Assembly (NCBI GenBank): GCA_028751075.1 | Contig: JAQZDA010000003.1 | Span: 85,854 to 149,853 of the forward strand | Source of the DNA: Euryarchaeota archaeon Ods02 | GTDB lineage: Archaea; Halobacteriota; Halobacteria; Halobacteriales; Halorutilaceae | Direction: 5' to 3' | Length of the DNA: 64,000 nt | Made by a program: the position numbers and the translations under genes | In this document: positions 16,639 to 25,214 of the stretch, piece after piece | How the letters are laid out: the number at the start of each line of letters is the position of its first letter | How positions within the stretch are numbered: the stretch's first letter is position 1 | Notes under the pieces: generated by a model | What the model saw: only the letters and a program-made list of their open reading frames with translations | Database searches by the model: none | Told to the model about the DNA's origin: nothing

Positions 16639-17271
16639 GTGACGGATACAGAACACCATGACGGTGGAGACGAGTCCGACGGCGAGGTGTGGGCTAGAAC
16701 GTTCACCCCTGATTTCTTCGATCCCGCTTTCAACAGCGTGGTGCGCGCGAACAGGGCGGCGCTGACCTCCTTCGGACTCAGACCACCTGAGCTAGAAACT
16801 GGTTCAGACGTGTCCGGTGTTCCGGAGGAGGTAACCGAGGACTGGAGCGTCAGCCGAGACCTTGAGGAACCCGGTTACGTAGAGGTGGGTGACGTCATCG
16901 AGTTCTCGAAGGTTCTCACCGACGAAGACGTCCACCGTTTCGCCGTAGCCAGCGGTGACACCAACCCACTCCATCTCGACCCCAAAGCAGCCGAGGAGAC
17001 ACGTTTCGACGAACGCATCGTCCACGGAACCCTGGTCTCCGGACTCATCAGCGCAGCTCTCGCCCGGCTTCCAGGAACGGTGATTTACGTCTCGCAGGAC
17101 ACACGTTTCCTCGGACCCGTGAAGCTCGACGATCGAGTTACCGCAGTCTGCGAGATAGTTGAGAAGGTAGACGACGACATGTACAGGCTTTCCACGGACA
17201 TCCGGAAGGAAGACGGTGAGACGGTGGTCGAGGGGGAAGCGGTGGTTCTTATAGATGACGCAGAAGGCTGA
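16639..17271 (+). CDS. phaJ: MaoC-family (R)-specific enoyl-CoA hydratase, PhaJ-like
   Basis: Hydrates trans-2-enoyl-CoA to (R)-3-hydroxyacyl-CoA, linking beta-oxidation to PHA. After an 85-residue acidic N-terminal extension, the hot-dog domain shows the hydratase-2 motif SGDTNPLHLDPKAAEETRFDERIVHGTL, with catalytic Asp and His, then YVSQDTRFLGPVKLDDRV. The start is a GTG at 16639. It is divergent from phaR with about 180 bases between them, so both may share PhaR control. The extension resembles that of haloarchaeal MaoC proteins next to pha genes. Confidence 0.85.
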   Translation: MTDTEHHDGGDESDGEVWARTFTPDFFDPAFNSVVRANRAALTSFGLRPPELETGSDVSGVPEEVTEDWSVSRDLEEPGYVEVGDVIEFSKVLTDEDVHRFAVASGDTNPLHLDPKAAEETRFDERIVHGTLVSGLISAALARLPGTVIYVSQDTRFLGPVKLDDRVTAVCEIVEKVDDDMYRLSTDIRKEDGETVVEGEAVVLIDDAEG

Positions 17272-17313
17272 ATACGAGCCGGTTCATCGCCTCCATTCAT
17301 CGGATTCTGCTTC

Positions 17314-17781
17314 CTAGTCCCTGAACCCAGGTGGTGGTTCGGCGAACCTGAGTCCCGAGACTTCCTGGAGCTCTATCTCGTGGAACAGTAGCTCTCCAGT
17401 GGAGCCGCCCTCCTCGAACACCTCTAGCTCCCAGGAACCCTGCATAGCCTCCGCGGCCGTTTCGCGGTCTTCCTCCTCCAGCCGGCGGATCGGGCCTTCG
17501 GCGTAAACGCTTCGCCAGACGAACACTGAGTCGGCGTCGTAGACGAGGAAGCTCGCTCTTGAGCCTCCGTCGACTAGAGAGTGTTTCCGGCTCTCTTCCC
17601 CCACGTAAAACGAGAAGTAGAGTGTGCCCCCTCGGTCGTATCCGTAGGCCATGGGAACGAGGTATGGACTTCTCTCGCTGGACAATCCTAATACTCCGAT
17701 CTCGTGGCTTTGGAGGAATTCCTCAATCTCTTCGTCCGTCATCCGTTCCAGCCCGTGTCTCTGTAGACCCTCTACAGTCAC
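17314..17781 (-). CDS. Pyridoxamine 5'-phosphate oxidase-like flavin-binding protein
   Basis: A 155-residue split-barrel protein. It opens VTVEGLQRHGLERMTDEEIEEFL, then VGVLGLSSE-type strand, YLVPMAYGYDRGGTLYFSF, and RKHSLVDGGSRASFLVYDADS. This is typical of haloarchaeal PNPOx-like proteins that may bind FMN or F420 rather than make PLP. GTG 17781 is preferred over a TTG further up because a GATAATG box is centred 27 bases before it. Substrate unknown. Confidence 0.8.
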   Translation of the reverse strand: MTVEGLQRHGLERMTDEEIEEFLQSHEIGVLGLSSERSPYLVPMAYGYDRGGTLYFSFYVGEESRKHSLVDGGSRASFLVYDADSVFVWRSVYAEGPIRRLEEEDRETAAEAMQGSWELEVFEEGGSTGELLFHEIELQEVSGLRFAEPPPGFRD

Positions 17782-17804
17782 GATCGATCCCGCCGCGATG
17801 GACC

Positions 17805-17811
17805 CATTATC
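17805..17811 (-). promoter_or_regulatory. TATA-like box deciding the start of the PNPOx-like gene
   Basis: GATAATG on the minus strand lies 27 bases upstream of GTG 17781. This supports leaderless transcription from that codon rather than the upstream TTG at 17841. Confidence 0.4.
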
Positions 17812-17856
17812 TTGTGGATTTTGGCGTCTAGACGAAGGCAAGGTGTTGCTACGGTG

Positions 17857-18336
17857 CTATCTCGGCGTGCCAACCTCTACCTCTCTATTTCCCCCTTTTA
17901 GGGATGTCTCCAGTGTTCTGACGCCGTCCTGTATATCTTGGGCTTCGTCTTCCTCTCTACAGGGGTAGATGATGTCTTCGGTGTCCTGTGATGTTATCTT
18001 CAGGTAGGCGGTGGGAGAGGTTAGGATGCTCTGGCATCCACCGGTGAAGCTACAGTTCTCTTCACGGACGCGGAAGTAAGGGTTCAGGTTGGCGTCGCTC
18101 CTGGAGTATTCCCTGAAGTCCTCGACGATTTCGGCGTCGACGTGCGTTCCCTCGAGATCGGCGCGTGGTGGATGACAGGTAACGCGGAAATCCAGGTCCG
18201 GCGAGGTTTCCTCGAGTTCCCTTAACCTGTCCACAGACTCCGTAAATTGTTTCTCCGGTCTGTCGCTCCGTATGGACAGCTTGACGGAGACCTGACGATC
18301 TGACGTTGACAACCCCCTTTTCTGTTTCTTTTCCAT
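17857..18336 (-). CDS. Hypothetical protein, possible metal-binding
   Basis: A 159-residue soluble protein that I do not recognise. It has a basic N terminus (MEKKQKRGLSTSDRQ), an acidic middle and four cysteines: one in TCHPPR, a pair in ENCSFTGGCQS and one in YPCREED. The spacing could bind zinc, but this is only a guess. A 16-base gap separates it from the start region of the PNPOx-like gene on the same strand. Confidence 0.55.
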   Translation of the reverse strand: MEKKQKRGLSTSDRQVSVKLSIRSDRPEKQFTESVDRLRELEETSPDLDFRVTCHPPRADLEGTHVDAEIVEDFREYSRSDANLNPYFRVREENCSFTGGCQSILTSPTAYLKITSQDTEDIIYPCREEDEAQDIQDGVRTLETSLKGGNREVEVGTPR

Positions 18337-18448
18337 CTAGCTACCTCCGATTCACTGTTGGGAGTCTAATATTAGAGCGACAGGTGATAAATCCTCCGTC
18401 GGTTGCCTTCAGTTGGGAGAACCAGCGAACGTGGGCGACTAACCAGAA

Positions 18449-19780
18449 CTAGTCCATCTCGTCGAGAACGTCGTCGACCCGGTCCATGATGTCGTCTATC
18501 TTCTCCTCCTCTTCGTCTTCATCTCCGGAGGTGCTACCTTCTTTCTCCGTCCTTTCAACACCATCACCGGGTTCCTTACCGGAGCCTATCTGCTCCGCCA
18601 TCGCGAACATCTCCTCTACCTCTATCTCCTCTCCACCAATCTCGAGCTTGCTGCCGACGGACTGTCCGCTCGAAACCTCCTTGGCCTCGAGACCTTCCTT
18701 GACCTCGTCGGGCTCCCACTCAGTGGTCTCGTCCGGAGTGATCTCCTCGAGGTCGTAGAGCGTCTGGTACTCGAGGGAGTGGAATGTTGCGTCACCGACG
18801 GAGTCCTCTATCTCATCCTCGTCGTAGAGGTAGCGTCCGTCGCCGTAGAAGCAGAACAGCTCTCCGTTCCGGAACATCAGAACCTCGTCGTGGTCGTGTA
18901 CGGCGTAGCCTGTGAATGTCTGTCTTTTCGCGAGTTCCAAGACCTCTTCCGTGGTCACGTCGGCGCGTCGGGTGTCCGGCCGCCGCGTCGATACTACTAC
19001 GGGGACGTTGCCGTGAGAGTCCTCGAGCACGGTCGGTAGCTTGACCCCGTCAAGGGACTCCGCGGCCTTCCGCATATCCAAGCCGATGTCCTTCCGCAGG
19101 GGTTCGTGGTCAACGTCGACCACGTCAGCGAGCACCCCGATCAGTGCTTCGTGTATCTCCTCCGAGGTGCGGCTGATTACTATCTCACGGGTAACGACTG
19201 CGTATCCCGCGAACACCGCCGCTGTCGTCGTGTATACGACGAACGCCAGCGCTCCGAAGGTCGCAGAATCCGCGAACCCACCCCATCCTGTCGCGTGTAA
19301 GATACTGTAGACGAGGATGAGCTCCGCGACGACGAAACCGACTACGTCTATGTTGAGGGGGTCGACGTCCGCGTCCCTGAGTCCGTCAGAGGTGTTCCTT
19401 CCGCGGAAGGCATATTCGTATGCGACGGCGACGAGCACGAGCACCCCGGCCCCGAAGAAGTGGAACCATTCGAACTCTATGCCCTGATATGCGATACCTC
19501 CGTATCCCAGAGCCACGATTACGAAGAAAACACCGACTATGTCTATCCTGTTCCTGGGGTCCAGGTGTCTGTCGACGACCACACCCAGTAACAACGCCGC
19601 CGCCAGCACGGCGCCCGCGGCGAGTGGGTCCACGAGATCAGGGTACTCCGACCACACGAACAACCCAACTGGGAAAGCAAGCAGAAGAACCGTACCCTTC
19701 ACCTGAAGTACGTCGAAAAGCCGCCTGAAGTACGTCTTCTCTACCTTCTCTCCGGCCGCGACGACAGTCCCATCGCTCAT
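18449..19780 (-). CDS. Multi-pass membrane protein with cytoplasmic acidic tail
   Basis: About 443 residues. Six or so hydrophobic segments occupy about residues 25-215 (for example VLLLAFPVGLFVW, VLAAALLLGVVV, FFVIVALGYGGIAY, LVLVAVAYEYAF, LALVVYTTTAAVFAGYAVV-like). The C-terminal half is soluble, ending in a very acidic helix-prone tail (DEDEEEEKIDDIMDRVDDVLDEMD). No enzyme motif is seen. ATG 19780 follows a TATA palindrome. The general shape matches uncharacterised haloarchaeal membrane proteins. Confidence 0.65.
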   Translation of the reverse strand: MSDGTVVAAGEKVEKTYFRRLFDVLQVKGTVLLLAFPVGLFVWSEYPDLVDPLAAGAVLAAALLLGVVVDRHLDPRNRIDIVGVFFVIVALGYGGIAYQGIEFEWFHFFGAGVLVLVAVAYEYAFRGRNTSDGLRDADVDPLNIDVVGFVVAELILVYSILHATGWGGFADSATFGALAFVVYTTTAAVFAGYAVVTREIVISRTSEEIHEALIGVLADVVDVDHEPLRKDIGLDMRKAAESLDGVKLPTVLEDSHGNVPVVVSTRRPDTRRADVTTEEVLELAKRQTFTGYAVHDHDEVLMFRNGELFCFYGDGRYLYDEDEIEDSVGDATFHSLEYQTLYDLEEITPDETTEWEPDEVKEGLEAKEVSSGQSVGSKLEIGGEEIEVEEMFAMAEQIGSGKEPGDGVERTEKEGSTSGDEDEEEEKIDDIMDRVDDVLDEMD

Positions 19781-19801
19781 TGAAGCCAAAAAAGGAAGCT
19801 A

Positions 19802-19815
19802 AAGATATATATCTT
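19802..19815. promoter_or_regulatory. 14-base perfect palindrome over the promoter of the membrane protein
   Basis: AAGATATATATCTT is a perfect palindrome centred 28 bases before ATG 19780. It therefore covers the expected TATA box. It may be simply an AT-rich promoter or an operator where a dimeric repressor blocks TBP. Confidence 0.5.
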
Positions 19816-19910
19816 CGTGATTTTGTGAGGTAGTGGGAGACAGTGCATCAGGTGGATCCATCCTTCCTTCCTTTGAAGGCTATTCCCGGACTTCAGAAGA
19901 ACTTCTGGGT

Positions 19911-20894
19911 TCAGCCGTGGAAGCCTGCGGCGACCAGTAGAGGAAACACGAGAGTTGCTTCCGCCTGCACGAGAGCGGTGTTGTCGCCGCCGTCATCGGC
20001 TTTGATCTTACCCCAGCTGACGGCTTCCTCCGGCGGCGCACCCGACAACGAGCCATCGCCCTCCATACCCGTGGAGATGTAGACGGCGTAGTCGGCTCCC
20101 CCCCGGAACAGGTTCGTCATTATAGCGTGGTGCTTCGGAACGCCGGCGCCGACGCAGACGATACCCGTCTCCTCCGCGAGCAAGCCCTCGTCGATGAGCT
20201 CCGCGTAGTCCCCCGAGACCTCTATCCCAACGTCACCGACGTCCCGCTTCTGCTTGTAGTAGTAGAGGAAGTTACCTATCTCGGCGTCCATGAACGCAGG
20301 ACAGTATACCGGTACGTCGTACTCCGCCGCGGTCCCCAGCACGCTGTCCTCGTCGTCCAGCGACTCCCCTAGCTCCCGCGTGAACTCCCTCGGAGTTCTC
20401 AGGCCTTCATCTGCGAAGAAGTCGTCGAAGAAGCTGTAGAGGTACTCCTCCAGCCAGACGTACCGGTCGCTGGGAACGTAGATGTTACCCAGTCTGTTGA
20501 TGCCGTTCTCCCTCAGAGCGGCTTCGTCAGCGTCCCAGCTGCCTATCTTGAAGGGTTTCTCCGACTTGATGGCGTCCTCGGCTACAGCCCCCGACGTCGT
20601 TATCACTACGTCAACGAATCCCTCACGCACCAGGTGCGCCACCGTCTCACGAAGCCCCGACGACACGATGTTCGACGTCATAGTGAGGTAGACGTCGGCG
20701 TCCGCCTCCAGCATACGCTGGACGACGTCACAGGCTTCAGCTAGCTCCGTCGCCTGGAAACCCGTGGAACCGTACGCGTCCATGAGGTCATCGAAGCTGA
20801 ACTCCCCGCGGAAGTCGTAGCCACGTACCTCCCGACCTCCGGGTTCGTCCTCGCTTCCGGGAACCACGTGGTCCCTCGTACCGTCTGGATCCAT
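19911..20894 (-). CDS. dys: Deoxyhypusine synthase
   Basis: Transfers the aminobutyl group of spermidine (or agmatine in archaea) to a lysine of translation factor aIF5A. Motifs: LTMTSNIVSSGLRETVAHLV, VVITTSGAVAEDAIK, the EIGN segment, VCVGAGVPKHH and the catalytic lysine region VSWGKIK. 327 residues is full length. It is an essential archaeal/eukaryal function and supports archaeal origin. Agmatine might be supplied by arginine metabolism, but no speB-type link is evident here. Confidence 0.93.
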   Translation of the reverse strand: MDPDGTRDHVVPGSEDEPGGREVRGYDFRGEFSFDDLMDAYGSTGFQATELAEACDVVQRMLEADADVYLTMTSNIVSSGLRETVAHLVREGFVDVVITTSGAVAEDAIKSEKPFKIGSWDADEAALRENGINRLGNIYVPSDRYVWLEEYLYSFFDDFFADEGLRTPREFTRELGESLDDEDSVLGTAAEYDVPVYCPAFMDAEIGNFLYYYKQKRDVGDVGIEVSGDYAELIDEGLLAEETGIVCVGAGVPKHHAIMTNLFRGGADYAVYISTGMEGDGSLSGAPPEEAVSWGKIKADDGGDNTALVQAEATLVFPLLVAAGFHG

Positions 20895-21032
20895 AGCCAG
20901 ACTCGGGTATAAGACGCATTCAACCCTGCGGTTCCACCGTGCAACCGGAAACCCCGTCTAAGCCGACTTCGTTATAACCCGTCGTGTAAACGAGCCGTCA
21001 GGGGTATACCCCTGGAGAACCCCTTTCGAGGT

Positions 21033-22238
21033 ATGTCTACAGAGGAGGGGGACGAGGAGGTAGACGCCGACGAAGTAGAGTTCCCCGACAGGTTCCACAC
21101 CCGGGAGTTCGCTCTCGACCCCTATACCTGGTACAGGGAGAACCTCCGGAGAGACAGGGTATCCTACGACGAAAGAGGGGGGTACTGGAACGTCTTCGGT
21201 TACGACGCAGCCGTCGAGGTGCTGACCGACCCCGACAGGTACTCCAGCCGTGCACTAGGCGAAGGTGGTGTCCTGTTCGAGCACACGATGCTTTCGATGG
21301 ATCCACCCGAACACACCGAAAGACGGGGTACGGTCGCGGAGTATTTCCACCCTCAGGAGGTCGATGAACACAAAGCTACAGTCGAACGCCGCGTCGACGA
21401 GCTCCTCGACGAAGCACTGGAGGACGGAGAGTTCGACGCCGTCGCCGACCTGGCGTACAAGCTCCCGATAATGACCATCTGCGACATCCTAGGTGTCCCC
21501 CGCGACGAATGGAGGAGGTTCAAACAGCTGAGCGACACCGCTGTAGCGGGGCCGATCTCCACCGGCGGGGACGTCGAAGCCCTAGAGGAAACACGACAGC
21601 AGACGGTGCTGGAGTCCGGACGGGCATTACACGAACAGCTAATGCGCAAGCGAGAGGAGCCAGAAGACGACTTGATCTCCAACGTCCTCGAGAAGGACCA
21701 CGGCCTCAGCGAGTACGAGCTACTGCGGATGCTGGGACTGTTGATGGCCGCGGGCAACGTCACAACCACAAACCTGATCGGCAACGCCGTCTGGACGCTG
21801 CTGGAGCACCCCGACGAGCTCGAAAAGCTCCGAGATAACCCGGAAAGGACGGGTGATGTCGTCGAAGAGGTGCTGAGATACAGGTCACCCGTACAGTTCA
21901 CAGGTAGGCTCACCACGGAGGAGACCACTCTTGCAGGCGAGAACGTAGACCCCGACGAACACGTGATCGTATGGCTGGCGGCAGCCAACCGCGACCCGGA
22001 GATCTTCGACGAACCAGACGAGTTCGAGCCCGGTCGAGAGCCCAACAACCACATCGCCTTCGGCCGCGGACCACACACCTGCCTCGGTGCCTCGCTCGCA
22101 CGGATGGAAGCAGAGGTCGCAGTCCGTAGACTGGTCGAACAGACGGAGAGCTGGTCGAAGGTCGACGAACCCCTGCAGCCGTTCGAGAGCACGTTCCTCT
22201 ACGGTGTGCAGAACCTTCCGATGGAGGTCGAATTATGA
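21033..22238 (+). CDS. Cytochrome P450
   Basis: A 401-residue haem monooxygenase of soluble bacterial type. The I-helix is LMAAGNVTTTNLIG, in which the usual acid-alcohol pair is replaced by N-V-T-T. The ExxR pair is EVLRYRSP, and the haem loop is FGRGPHTCLGASLAR with the axial Cys. A VIVWLAAANRDPEIFDEPDEFEPGR region is typical. Its redox partner is not adjacent. It is 61 bases upstream of an LLM flavin oxidoreductase on the same strand, so both may act on one substrate, possibly a terpenoid or fatty acid. Confidence 0.92.
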   Translation: MSTEEGDEEVDADEVEFPDRFHTREFALDPYTWYRENLRRDRVSYDERGGYWNVFGYDAAVEVLTDPDRYSSRALGEGGVLFEHTMLSMDPPEHTERRGTVAEYFHPQEVDEHKATVERRVDELLDEALEDGEFDAVADLAYKLPIMTICDILGVPRDEWRRFKQLSDTAVAGPISTGGDVEALEETRQQTVLESGRALHEQLMRKREEPEDDLISNVLEKDHGLSEYELLRMLGLLMAAGNVTTTNLIGNAVWTLLEHPDELEKLRDNPERTGDVVEEVLRYRSPVQFTGRLTTEETTLAGENVDPDEHVIVWLAAANRDPEIFDEPDEFEPGREPNNHIAFGRGPHTCLGASLARMEAEVAVRRLVEQTESWSKVDEPLQPFESTFLYGVQNLPMEVEL

Positions 22239-22299
22239 GAGGTAGGATAGCAAGTCGAAGCACAGGAAGTAGAACCAGAGAAGACCGAGAGGTAGATGT

Positions 22300-23508
22300 A
22301 TGAAGTTCGGACTGTTCTACGAACAACAGCTGCCGAGGCCATGGACCGAAGACAGCGAACACCGGGTGTATCAGGAAGCCCTGAGGGAGATAGAGCTCGC
22401 GGACGACGTAGGAGTCGACTACGCCTGGGCTGTCGAACACCACTTCCTCGAGGAGTACAGCCACTGCAGCGCGCCCGAGGTCTTCCTCGCCGCCGCAGCC
22501 GCACGCACCGAGGACATCAGGCTAGGGCACGGCGTGAGACTGACGCCGCATCCCTACAACCCGACGCCGAGGCTCGCGGAACAGGTCGCCACCCTCGACC
22601 TCGTCAGCGACGGTCGAGTCGAGTACGGCGCAGGCGAAAGCGGCTCCACCGTCGAGCTCGACGGCTTCGACGTACCCGTGGAGGAGAAGTACGAGATGTG
22701 GCTGGAGGGCTTCAGGGAGAGCGTCCGGATGATGACCTCCGAACCCTACCCTGGCTGCGACGGCGACTACCTCGAGATGCCGGCGCGTAACGTCGTCCCG
22801 AAACCCCTGCAGAACCCGCATCCACCGCTGTGGATGGCGTGCAGCAGCAGGGAGATGATACAGGAGGCCGCCCGCCACGGAGTCGGCGCCCTCTGTTTCG
22901 CGTTCCGCACACCCGAGGAAGCCGGGGAATGGGTGGACAGCTACCTCGAGACCTTCAAAGAGGAATGCGTGCCCGTCGGCGAAAGCGTGAACCCGCGGAT
23001 AGCGATGGCGACGGGTTTCAGCTGCCACAGCGACCACGACACCGCCGTCGAACGCGCGAAGGGGTTCGACTTCTTCCGGTGGGCGCTCGCGTACTACTAC
23101 GTCTTCGGCAGCCACGCACCAGGGTTCGACAGCCTCTGGAAGCAGTACCAGGAAGGCCCCGACGAGCTACCGAACGTCGCCGCCACCGCCATCGGAACTC
23201 CGGAGGAGCTGCTGGAGACCTGCCACGAGTACGAGGACGTCGGCGTCGACCAGCTCTTGCTCGTCGGTCAGGGCGGAGACGTCGAACACAGCCACGTCTG
23301 CAGCTCTATCGAGCTGTTCGCAGACGAGGTGATGCCGGAGCTACACGAAGGCGAGGAGGAACGCAGGAGACAGCGGATGCAGGATCTACAGCCGTACATA
23401 GAGGAGGCGTTCGAACGCAGGGAACAGCAGGAGGACCGGGCGGACCTCGAAGAAAGCGACGTCGAGGACGTCGAACCCTACGACAGAGACTACAGCAAGT
23501 ACCTCTGA
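22300..23508 (+). CDS. LLM-class flavin- or F420-dependent oxidoreductase
   Basis: A 402-residue luciferase-like TIM-barrel protein. The N terminus MKFGLFYEQQLPR, DYAWAVEHHFLEEYSHCSAPEV, and the HPYNPTPRLAEQVATLDLVSDGRVEYGAG segment are typical of LLM monooxygenases of the alkanal type. The C-terminal 60 residues are highly charged and helix-forming, probably a family-variable tail. Either FMNH2 or F420H2 could be the cofactor; an NpdG gene in this window makes F420 possible. It is probably co-transcribed with the P450. Confidence 0.85.
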   Translation: MKFGLFYEQQLPRPWTEDSEHRVYQEALREIELADDVGVDYAWAVEHHFLEEYSHCSAPEVFLAAAAARTEDIRLGHGVRLTPHPYNPTPRLAEQVATLDLVSDGRVEYGAGESGSTVELDGFDVPVEEKYEMWLEGFRESVRMMTSEPYPGCDGDYLEMPARNVVPKPLQNPHPPLWMACSSREMIQEAARHGVGALCFAFRTPEEAGEWVDSYLETFKEECVPVGESVNPRIAMATGFSCHSDHDTAVERAKGFDFFRWALAYYYVFGSHAPGFDSLWKQYQEGPDELPNVAATAIGTPEELLETCHEYEDVGVDQLLLVGQGGDVEHSHVCSSIELFADEVMPELHEGEEERRRQRMQDLQPYIEEAFERREQQEDRADLEESDVEDVEPYDRDYSKYL

Positions 23509-23551
23509 AGCAGCAACCCGAACTCGTTCATATGTCGTCGGAGTCCCCGGG

Positions 23552-24091
23552 TTAGTCCTCCGTATCCTGTACCTCGTCTTCCCTATCGTCGCCTACCTCG
23601 TCATCTATCTCGTCTCCTCCGTCTTCGTCTACACCGTCCCCGTCTCCGTCGTCCTCCTGTCTCGCCCTCCACTCCTCCTCCGTCCAGGCGGTGTCCTCTA
23701 TATACTCCACGTACTCCTCCTGCGTTATCTCTCCGGCGTTGAGGTCTCTAGCCCACTCTGCGAGTATGTAGAACAGGTAGTTCGTGTCTTCGTCGACTAT
23801 GAACACCTCCCCCGATACCATGTCCTCGTCCCAGTCGAAGGCCTCGACGATTTCAGCGTATGCCCCGCCGATGACGGAGTAACTAGTGGCCAGGGTCTCC
23901 CTCGAGGTGAACTCCATCCAGAGCCCATCTTCATCTACCTCGTAGTGATCTACGTCGATGTCCGCGGAATCCTCCACCGCTTCAGCGATTCTCGTGGCCT
24001 CCACATCAGAGCCAAGACACCCGGTGGCCGCGCCTGTACCAGCGACAGCCACGACAGAGCCAGCGATCTGTACGAAACTCCTGCGTCTCAT
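23552..24091 (-). CDS. Tat-type lipoprotein, unknown function
   Basis: A 179-residue secreted protein. The N terminus has RRRSFVQIAG, a twin-arginine signal, and a lipobox ATGC. The mature domain of about 110 residues (ATRIAEAVEDS... AEWARDLNAGEITQEEYVEYIED) is followed by an extremely Asp/Glu-rich tail. ATG 24091 is preferred because a TTTTATC box is centred 28 bases upstream; a longer frame exists. Function unknown. Confidence 0.7.
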   Translation of the reverse strand: MRRRSFVQIAGSVVAVAGTGAATGCLGSDVEATRIAEAVEDSADIDVDHYEVDEDGLWMEFTSRETLATSYSVIGGAYAEIVEAFDWDEDMVSGEVFIVDEDTNYLFYILAEWARDLNAGEITQEEYVEYIEDTAWTEEEWRARQEDDGDGDGVDEDGGDEIDDEVGDDREDEVQDTED

Positions 24092-24223
24092 ACCCAGCGG
24101 TAGGCCGCCAGAGAAGATAAAATCAAGGTATAGCAAAAGAGACGTAAGCCAACGAGACGACCCACGCGAATCCGAATACCGAGATCCCCCCCTCCCTCAG
24201 TCGCTCACAAACCTCGCTGCATA

Positions 24224-24591
24224 CGCGCCGCTCACTGTTTACGCGCCGAGTAATCGTGAATCAGGGATTCACGGACTCGACGGTTCGCTCACATACGTTC
24301 GCTCACGCGCCGAGTCGAGTCAATCGGAGATTGACAAACACGGCGGTCACTCGCTCGTAAAACTCGCTCGTTCGCGCCGAGCAATCGTGAATCATAGATT
24401 CACGGACTCGACGGTTCGCTCACATACGTTCGCTCACGCGCCGAGCAGGGCAAATCGGAGATTTGCGTACTCGGCGCTTCGTTCCGCTATCGCTCCACTA
24501 CGCGCCGAGCAGGATTTGAACCTCGGTCACTCGCTACGCTCGTTCACTGGTTCAAACCTGTAGTCGCTCACTCGCTCAAAAATCTCTCGTT
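24224..24591. repeat. Array of about 64-base repeats, each opening with tRNA-Arg 3'-end sequence and holding a hairpin
   Basis: The nine bases CGCGCCGAG, which end the adjacent tRNA-Arg, recur at 24242, 24306, 24373, 24437 and 24501, with a shorter match at 24224. Spacing is 64, 67, 64, 64 and then 91 bases to the tRNA copy at 24592. Units 1 and 3 differ at only a few bases. A 7-bp stem with a 3-base loop begins 13-14 bases into units 1-4: GTGAATC/GATTCAC, GTCAATC/GATTGAC, GTGAATC/GATTCAC and GCAAATC/GATTTGC. The stems differ but still pair. Unit 5 repeats 20 bases of the tRNA T arm. No gene lies in this stretch. Confidence 0.9.
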
Positions 24592-24666
24592 CGCGCCGAG
24601 CAGGATTTGAACCCGCGGCTTGGTGGTTCGAAGCCACCCGCTCTCTCCAGACTGAGCTATCGGCGC
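24592..24666 (-). tRNA. tRNA-Arg (anticodon UCG)
   Basis: Minus strand: acceptor GCGCCGA pairs with TCGGCGC, D arm GCTC..GAGC, anticodon stem GGTGG/CCACC enclosing CTTCGAA with anticodon TCG, T arm GCGGG-TTCAAAT-CCTGC. Discriminator G at 24592; CCA is not encoded. The 3' end is the source of the repeat array downstream. Confidence 0.93.
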
Positions 24667-24712
24667 TCAACTATCCGTAGAACGAAAGACAGGATAAGCG
24701 CTTCGTCTCCCG

Positions 24713-25141
24713 TCAGTCGACCATTCCCTCGAGCTCGTCCAGTAGCTCCTCCTCCGCCTGCGCTTCACCGTGGACGATGTCCGGCATATGATACGTTACA
24801 TCCGTCGTCGTCACGATACCCACCAGCGCTCCACCGTACATCACCGGGAGCTTCTTGATACCGTGCTCCTTCATCAGGTCGACGGCGTTCTCGACGGACT
24901 CGAACCCGTCCACCGTAATCAGGTCCGAGGACATCACCTCCGACGCCGTCAGCTCCTCGGAGTCCCCGCCATCCGCCAACACCCCGATCAAGTCCGTCTC
25001 CGTGATAATTCCAACCGGGGTGTCCATCTCCACCACCACGGAGCCCGCGTTCGTCTCCCTTAGCTTCCTCGCGACGTCAGCCACCGACGCGTCAGGGTCG
25101 ATGGTGACGACCGGCTTCGTCATTATCTGACTCACATGCAT
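24713..25141 (-). CDS. Paired CBS-domain protein
   Basis: A 142-residue protein with two CBS motifs: MHVSQIMTKPVVTIDPDASVADVARKLRE...GIITETDLI and ASEVMSSDLITVDGFESVENAVDLMKEHGIKKLPV...GIVTTTDV. Such stand-alone Bateman modules sense adenine nucleotides or SAM. ATG 25141 is preferred to upstream codons, which add an unlike segment. It is divergent from the aldolase gene. Target protein unknown. Confidence 0.9.
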   Translation of the reverse strand: MHVSQIMTKPVVTIDPDASVADVARKLRETNAGSVVVEMDTPVGIITETDLIGVLADGGDSEELTASEVMSSDLITVDGFESVENAVDLMKEHGIKKLPVMYGGALVGIVTTTDVTYHMPDIVHGEAQAEEELLDELEGMVD

Positions 25142-25183
25142 GGTAAGGGTTACCACACCCAGTGGTATTACCTTTTCGTGTGA

Positions 25184-25190
25184 TTTTATA
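25184..25190 (+). promoter_or_regulatory. TATA box of the aldolase-FBPase operon
   Basis: TTTTATA is centred 28 bases before ATG 25215, indicating a leaderless transcript starting at the aldolase. Confidence 0.55.
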
Positions 25191-25214
25191 GTCCATCGAA
25201 CCAACGAACCATCG

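Noticed and set aside
23958..24563. Plus-strand frame of 201 residues through the tRNA array
   Set aside because: It crosses a lipoprotein antisense and the repeat array; composition is not protein-like.
24137..24600. Possible CRISPR array
   Set aside because: Repeats derive from the tRNA end, spacers are themselves repeated, units hold covarying hairpins, and no cas genes are present.
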